A DNA stretch of 9,167 bases from Thermoflexales bacterium (GTDB lineage Bacteria; Chloroflexota; Anaerolineae; Fen-1058): contig JAUQXD010000344.1 in assembly GCA_030834835.1 (NCBI GenBank), positions 1 to 9,167 on the forward strand, read 5' to 3'. The notes below the pieces were generated by a model. It searched no databases. It worked only from the letters and a program-made list of their open reading frames with translations, and was not told where the DNA came from. Shown piece by piece: positions 5,938 to 9,167 of this stretch (positions are counted from its first letter, which is position 1; the number at the start of each line of letters is the position of its first letter). The translations under genes were made by a program, and so were the position numbers.

Positions 5938-6849
5938 GTGAAGTTATCGGGTTTGCATCTGCTGTTGACGTATCAATGCACGTTCGAGTGCGATCATTGT
6001 TTTGTGTGGGGCAGCCCGCGGCAAAGCGGCGTGATGACGCTGGAGAACATCCGCCACATTTTGCGTGAAGCCCGCGACCTCGGCACGATCGAGTCGATCT
6101 ACTTCGAGGGTGGCGAACCGTTTTTGTATTACGCCGTTTTGCTGGAAGGCGTGCGACTGGCGAAGCAGCAAGGCTACGAAGTCGGCATCGTGTCGAACAG
6201 TTACTGGGCAACCAGCGTCGAAGATGCACTGGCGTGGCTGAAACCGCTCGCCGGTTTGATCGACGATCTCTCCATCAGCAGCGATGAATATCACTTCGAC
6301 GAGCAGCTCGACGAGCCGCTCAGCCAGCAGGCCCGCAACGCGCGGCTGGCGGCCGATCAGCTCGGCATCCCGATCGGGGTGATCAGCGTGGCGCAGCCCG
6401 CGACTGTTCAAGCGGCTGCCATTGTCGGCCAACTACCGGAGAGCGAATCGGGGGTAATGTATCGAGGGCGCGCCGCCGTGAAACTGATCGATCGCGCGTC
6501 GCGCCGGCCGTGGGCCGAATTCACGGCCTGCCCGCATGAAGACTTGCGTGAGCCGGGGCGCGTGCACGTCGATCCGCTTGGCAACTTACACACCTGTCAG
6601 GGCATCGTGATCGGCAACCTGTTTGATACTCCGTTGAAAGACATCTGCGACGCCTACGATCCGGATGCGCATCCCATCGCGGGACCGTTATTGCGCGGTG
6701 GCCCGGTCGAGTTGGTGCGTCAGTACGGCCTGAGCCACGCCGATAGCTATGCCGACGCCTGTCACCTGTGTTACGAATCGCGCCTTGCCCTGCGCGATCG
6801 TTTTGCCAGCATCCTCGCGCCCGATCAAATGTACGGCGTGATCGCGTGA
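5938..6849 (+). CDS. Radical SAM protein with SPASM/twitch-like C-terminal cysteines
   Basis: A 303-residue radical SAM enzyme, expected to cleave S-adenosylmethionine with a 4Fe-4S cluster and start radical chemistry on an unknown substrate. The cluster motif C-x3-C-x2-C is at Cys14, Cys18 and Cys21, followed by F-V-W-G-S-P. The SAM-binding G-G-E-P motif is at 58-61. Near the C-terminus are Cys198 (C-P-H-E-D-L), Cys220 (H-T-C-Q-G), Cys237, and Cys275/Cys278 (C-H-L-C). The stretch D-P-L-G-N-L-H-T-C followed by I-G-N-L-F-D-T-P-L-K-D-I looks like the auxiliary-cluster region of SPASM/twitch proteins that modify peptides or proteins. It starts at GTG 5938, with AGGAGG five bases upstream. No precursor peptide, partner or pathway gene is adjacent; it stands between two hairpin elements with a palindrome at its ribosome binding site. 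Family membership is firm, function unknown. Confidence 0.9.
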   Translation: MKLSGLHLLLTYQCTFECDHCFVWGSPRQSGVMTLENIRHILREARDLGTIESIYFEGGEPFLYYAVLLEGVRLAKQQGYEVGIVSNSYWATSVEDALAWLKPLAGLIDDLSISSDEYHFDEQLDEPLSQQARNARLAADQLGIPIGVISVAQPATVQAAAIVGQLPESESGVMYRGRAAVKLIDRASRRPWAEFTACPHEDLREPGRVHVDPLGNLHTCQGIVIGNLFDTPLKDICDAYDPDAHPIAGPLLRGGPVELVRQYGLSHADSYADACHLCYESRLALRDRFASILAPDQMYGVIA

Positions 6850-6887
6850 CTGTGCCCTGGCTGTCATTGCGCCCGTGAGTCGAACCT

Positions 6888-6984
6888 GTCATTCCCGCGT
6901 GCCTTTGGCGGGAATCCAGCCGCCCAATCTGTGTAAGCAGCCGATAATCGCTATGTATGCCCGAAAGAAGCATTCGGGCATGAC
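6888..6984 (+). repeat. MITE-like dispersed element with GTCAT/ATGAC ends
   Basis: The element begins GTCATTCCCG (6888) and ends CGGGCATGAC (6984), terminal inverted repeats matching at nine of ten positions. Inside are two hairpins: ATTCCCGC/GCGGGAAT (6891-6898 with 6908-6915) and ATGCCCGAA/TTCGGGCAT (6957-6965 with 6973-6981). The GTCATTCCCGC...GCGGGAATCCAG half matches, from memory, a widespread dispersed palindromic repeat in many bacterial genomes. A GTCATTGCG sequence at 6863-6871 just upstream may be a degenerate copy of a related element. It lies 38 bases after the radical SAM stop. There is no T-run after the second hairpin, but it may act as an insulator. Confidence 0.75.
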
Positions 6985-7058
6985 GTCACATCGGCAAGGC
7001 TTAATGATGTTGACTGTCCTTGGTTGAAGCAGACGCCATCCTACTCGAAGGAGTCCAA

Positions 7059-7475
7059 ATGACCACTCGGAGCATGGTTGACGAATTTATCGCGCAGGAC
7101 ACGTTAGCCGTGATCGGCGTCTCGCATGATCGGCGGAAATTTGGCAACATCGTTTATCGCGATTTGCGGGACAAGGGCTATCGTGTGTTGGCGGTGCATC
7201 CCAATCACAACACAGTCGAAGGCGGTCCGTGCTATCCCGATCTGGCATCGCTGCCTGAACCGGTCGATGGCATCGTCGTGGTTGTGCCGCCGCACGTGAC
7301 CGAGCAGATCGTGCGCGAAGCGGACGCGATCGGCATCAAGCGCGTGTGGCTGCAACCAGGCGCGGCATCGGCCGCCGCCATTCGGTACTGCGAAGAACAC
7401 GGCCTCGACGTGATTTACGACGAGTGCGTGATGGTGTTGGCGCCGCCGATGGCCGCCGGTCGGCGCAAGTTTTGA
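7059..7475 (+). CDS. CoA-binding protein (YccU-like, CoA_binding_2 domain)
   Basis: A 138-residue single-domain Rossmann-fold protein of the CoA-binding family related to the N-terminal domain of succinyl-CoA synthetase alpha. Features: [15 protein letters not shown] (residues 16-30), the phosphate-binding glycine loop; Y-R-V-L-A-V-H-P-N (41-49); [10 protein letters not shown] (69-78); and V-W-L-Q-P-G-A (97-103). Family members bind CoA in vitro; the physiological role is poorly known. The length matches the usual 130-145 residues. The ATG at 7059 has AAGGAG five bases upstream; a TTG at 7020 in frame has no such site. The next gene's -10 box starts two bases after this stop, so the ABC ATPase may be transcribed separately. 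Confidence 0.9.
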   Translation: MTTRSMVDEFIAQDTLAVIGVSHDRRKFGNIVYRDLRDKGYRVLAVHPNHNTVEGGPCYPDLASLPEPVDGIVVVVPPHVTEQIVREADAIGIKRVWLQPGAASAAAIRYCEEHGLDVIYDECVMVLAPPMAAGRRKF

Positions 7476-7477
7476 GG

Positions 7478-7483
7478 TATAAT
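7478..7483 (+). promoter_or_regulatory. Consensus -10 element before the ABC ATPase gene
   Basis: TATAAT, a perfect -10 hexamer, placed 30 bases before the ATG at 7514 and two bases after the preceding stop codon. No good -35 box is visible at 16-18 bases upstream, within the end of the CoA-binding gene. The leader between is GC-rich. Confidence 0.5.
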
Positions 7484-7513
7484 GCCGCCCATCCGGGCCG
7501 GGGGAAGAGCGCG

Positions 7514-8260
7514 ATGGAAACCCACTCAAATGACATGATCGTCATCAAAAATTTGATCAAGCAGTTTGGCAAACTGCGCGCCGTCGACGAAGTGAACTTG
7601 ACGGTGGGGGCGGGCAAGGTGCTGGTCATCATCGGGCCGAGCGGCTCCGGCAAATCGACGGTGCTGCGCTGCATCAATCATCTGGAGACGCCCACCAGTG
7701 GCGAAATCTGGGTGGACGGCATCAAGATGACGCACAACTCCAAAAACATCAACGCCATTCGCGCCGAAGTGGGCATGGTGTTTCAACAGTTCAATCTCTT
7801 CCCGCATCTGACCGCGCTGGAGAATATCGTCGTTGCCCAGCGGGTGGTGCGCAAACGCAAGATCGAAGAAGCCCGGTACAACGCGCTGGAGCAGCTCAAG
7901 CGCGTGGGCCTTCCCGAAAAGGCCAATCAATATCCGGGGCAGCTCTCGGGCGGGCAGCAGCAGCGCGTCGCCATCGCGCGGGCGCTGGCGATGAACCCCA
8001 AGATTATGCTCTTCGATGAGCCGACCAGTGCGCTCGATCCGGAGATGATTAAAGAAGTGCTGGATGTGATGCAGGAACTGGCGAAGAGCGGCATGACGAT
8101 GGTGTGCGTGACGCACGAGATGGGTTTTGCGCGCAACGCCGCCGATCAGGTGATCTTCATGGATCACGGCCAGATCATCGAGAGCAGCACCCCCGATGAG
8201 TTTTTCAAAGCGCCGCGTGAAGAACGCACCCGGCAGTTCTTGAGCCAGATTTTGCACTGA
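7514..8260 (+). CDS. Polar amino acid-type ABC transporter ATP-binding protein (GlnQ/HisP-like)
   Basis: A 248-residue ABC ATPase, cytosolic face of the membrane, expected to power uptake of an amino acid or related polar solute. Visible motifs: Walker [10 protein letters not shown] (41-49), Q-loop Gln91 in [10 protein letters not shown], signature L-S-G-G-Q (144-148), Walker B I-M-L-F-D-E-P (164-170) with catalytic Glu169, D-loop S-A-L-D-P, and H-loop His201 in C-V-T-H-E-M. The [10 protein letters not shown] and H-E-M-G-F-A-R stretches are typical of the polar amino acid class. The length is normal. ATG 7514 is preceded by a GGAAGAG stretch; the internal ATG at 7535 has no such site. No permease or binding protein gene follows: a strong terminator ends the unit, so partners must be elsewhere. 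Confidence 0.93.
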   Translation: METHSNDMIVIKNLIKQFGKLRAVDEVNLTVGAGKVLVIIGPSGSGKSTVLRCINHLETPTSGEIWVDGIKMTHNSKNINAIRAEVGMVFQQFNLFPHLTALENIVVAQRVVRKRKIEEARYNALEQLKRVGLPEKANQYPGQLSGGQQQRVAIARALAMNPKIMLFDEPTSALDPEMIKEVLDVMQELAKSGMTMVCVTHEMGFARNAADQVIFMDHGQIIESSTPDEFFKAPREERTRQFLSQILH

Positions 8261-8278
8261 TATTGTCGAATGCAACCT

Positions 8279-8320
8279 GCGGAATGCGAAGCCTGTCAAT
8301 TCGCATTCCGCTTTTTGTTT
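8279..8320 (+). terminator. Intrinsic terminator after the ABC ATPase gene
   Basis: A perfect 12-bp stem (8279-8290 with 8300-8311), a nine-base loop, then TTTTTGTTT (8312-8320). It begins 19 bases after the stop at 8260. The next gene's GGAGG starts immediately after the T-run, so that gene must either depend on read-through or have a promoter I cannot identify. Confidence 0.92.
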
Positions 8321-8325
8321 GGAGG
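8321..8325 (+). promoter_or_regulatory. Ribosome binding site that supports a TTG start
   Basis: GGAGG five bases before TTG 8331. An ATG at 8326 is in another frame and directly abuts the site, so it cannot be the start of the peptidase frame. This site is the main reason to accept TTG. Confidence 0.75.
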
Positions 8326-8330
8326 ATGCC

Positions 8331-9167
8331 TTGTCAATCATTGTCGATGCTCACGAAGATATTGCGTCAACCATCCTGTTTTACGGCCGCAACTATTTGC
8401 GCAGCGCGTATGACATCCGCGCCGATGAAGCAGGCGGCCCGGCGGAGGCTGCCAATGGCGTGGCGATGTTGGGTCTGCCAGAGTGGCTGAAGGGCAACGT
8501 CGCCGTGGTGTTTGGCACGTTGTGGACTTTGCCGGATCGCAAACAAACCGATCAGCTGGAGCTGGCCTATCGGACCTCTGGCGAGGCGCACGCGCAGGCG
8601 ATGCGGCAGATCGAAGTGTACGAAGAACTCGCGACGATCAGCCCCAACATCCGCGTGATACTCCAACGCCGCGATCTGGACATCGTGCTGCGCTCGTGGC
8701 GCGGCGATCCCGATCAGCGGCAGGTGGGCATCGTGTATTTGATGGAAGGCGGCGATGCGATTCAGACGCCGGACGAGATCGGGCTATGGTATGCGCGCGG
8801 CCTGCGTTTTGTCGGGCCGGCCTGGGCGGCCACACGCTACTGCGGCGGCACGTCCGAACCGGGGCCGTTGACTGAAGAGGGCGTACGCCTGCTGCATGAG
8901 ATGTCGAAGTACGGCATGGTGCTGGACACCAGTCACATGGCGGAAGAGGCCTTTTTTCAGGCGGTTGAGCGTTATCCGGGCCGCGTCATCGCCAGCCACG
9001 CCAATCCGCGCGTGCTGAGCGAGAACATCGATCGGCATCTGTCTGATGCGATGATCAAAGCATTGATCGATCGGGATGGCATCATCGGTGCCGTGTTGTT
9101 CAACAAGTTCCTGTTGCGGGGCTGGAATCACGGCAACCCCAAAGAGGCAGCCACTGCGGACACCGTG
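8331..9167 (+). CDS. Peptidase M19 family protein (membrane dipeptidase-like), C-terminus cut by window edge
   Basis: The frame runs open from TTG 8331 to the last base, 279 residues. It belongs to the renal/membrane dipeptidase family (M19), zinc-dependent enzymes of the amidohydrolase fold that hydrolyse dipeptides, including D-containing ones. The expected metal ligands are visible: His8 and Asp10 in V-D-A-H-E-D, Glu139 in Y-L-M-E-G-G-D-A-I, His202 in L-D-T-S-H-M, and His223 in I-A-S-H-A-N. G-I-I-G-A-V-L-F-N (250-258) also fits. Family members are usually 320-400 residues, so perhaps a fifth to a quarter lies outside. There is no signal peptide, so a cytosolic location is likely. The first metal motif comes within ten residues of the start, which agrees with the TTG choice. 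With a terminator directly upstream, its promoter is not evident. Substrate unknown. Confidence 0.88.
   Translation, partial: MSIIVDAHEDIASTILFYGRNYLRSAYDIRADEAGGPAEAANGVAMLGLPEWLKGNVAVVFGTLWTLPDRKQTDQLELAYRTSGEAHAQAMRQIEVYEELATISPNIRVILQRRDLDIVLRSWRGDPDQRQVGIVYLMEGGDAIQTPDEIGLWYARGLRFVGPAWAATRYCGGTSEPGPLTEEGVRLLHEMSKYGMVLDTSHMAEEAFFQAVERYPGRVIASHANPRVLSENIDRHLSDAMIKALIDRDGIIGAVLFNKFLLRGWNHGNPKEAATADTV

Noticed and set aside
7020..7058. TTG start at 7020 for the CoA-binding protein
   Set aside because: No ribosome binding site, while AAGGAG sits five bases before ATG 7059 and the family N-terminus fits there.
7346..7513. N-terminal extension of the ABC ATPase frame into the CoA-binding gene
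   Set aside because: It would overlap a clear gene by about 130 bases, is Arg-rich and non-homologous, and the -10 box at 7478 lies downstream of it.
7526..8341. 271-codon minus-strand frame
   Set aside because: It is antisense to the ABC ATPase, which has all family motifs; the minus product has no recognisable motif.
8263..8875. Plus-strand ATG frames at 8263 and 8483
   Set aside because: They overlap the peptidase M19 frame from TTG 8331, whose product has all five metal ligands; the 8263 frame also starts inside the terminator region.

Overview
The window looks like chromosomal DNA of a free-living bacterium, most likely a Chloroflexota member. The reasons are the short V-V-V-T-K-E repeats and long Thr/Pro linkers behind the lipobox of the secreted proteins, and the overall gene mix. 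There is no rRNA or other marker, so the taxon is an inference. The plus-strand genes look GC-rich; the minus-strand block reads more AT-rich by eye.

Layout: positions 1-3580 are read on the minus strand and 3579-9167 on the plus strand. The minus block holds the N-terminal part of a sugar-type ABC substrate-binding lipoprotein (1-645, cut by the window edge), a 747-residue lipoprotein made of 14 Asp-box repeat units (918-3161), and a short helical protein that looks like the C-terminal remnant of a larger family (3293-3580). The two lipoproteins share a homologous promoter, ribosome binding site, signal peptide and linker, but carry unrelated mature domains. This shared cassette is the most striking feature of the window.

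The plus block holds a nitroreductase (3579-4109), an AidB-like acyl-CoA dehydrogenase (4206-5813), an orphan radical SAM enzyme with C-terminal cysteines (5938-6849), a small CoA-binding protein (7059-7475), a GlnQ/HisP-type ABC ATPase (7514-8260) closed by a textbook terminator (8279-8320), and a peptidase M19 (membrane dipeptidase family) protein starting with TTG (8331 to the window end). The genes do not form one pathway. Gaps, promoters and terminators suggest mostly independent units.

Three successive gaps between plus-strand genes (after the nitroreductase, the dehydrogenase and the radical SAM gene) each contain a pair of hairpins that could also refold into one longer structure. The three sequences are different. 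They resemble REP/BIME or MITE-like dispersed elements. No tRNA, rRNA, CRISPR array, transposase or phage gene was seen. I see no clear multi-gene novel system; the candidates worth checking are the shared secretion cassette, the double-propeller protein, the radical SAM gene with a palindromic operator candidate, and the hairpin doublets.
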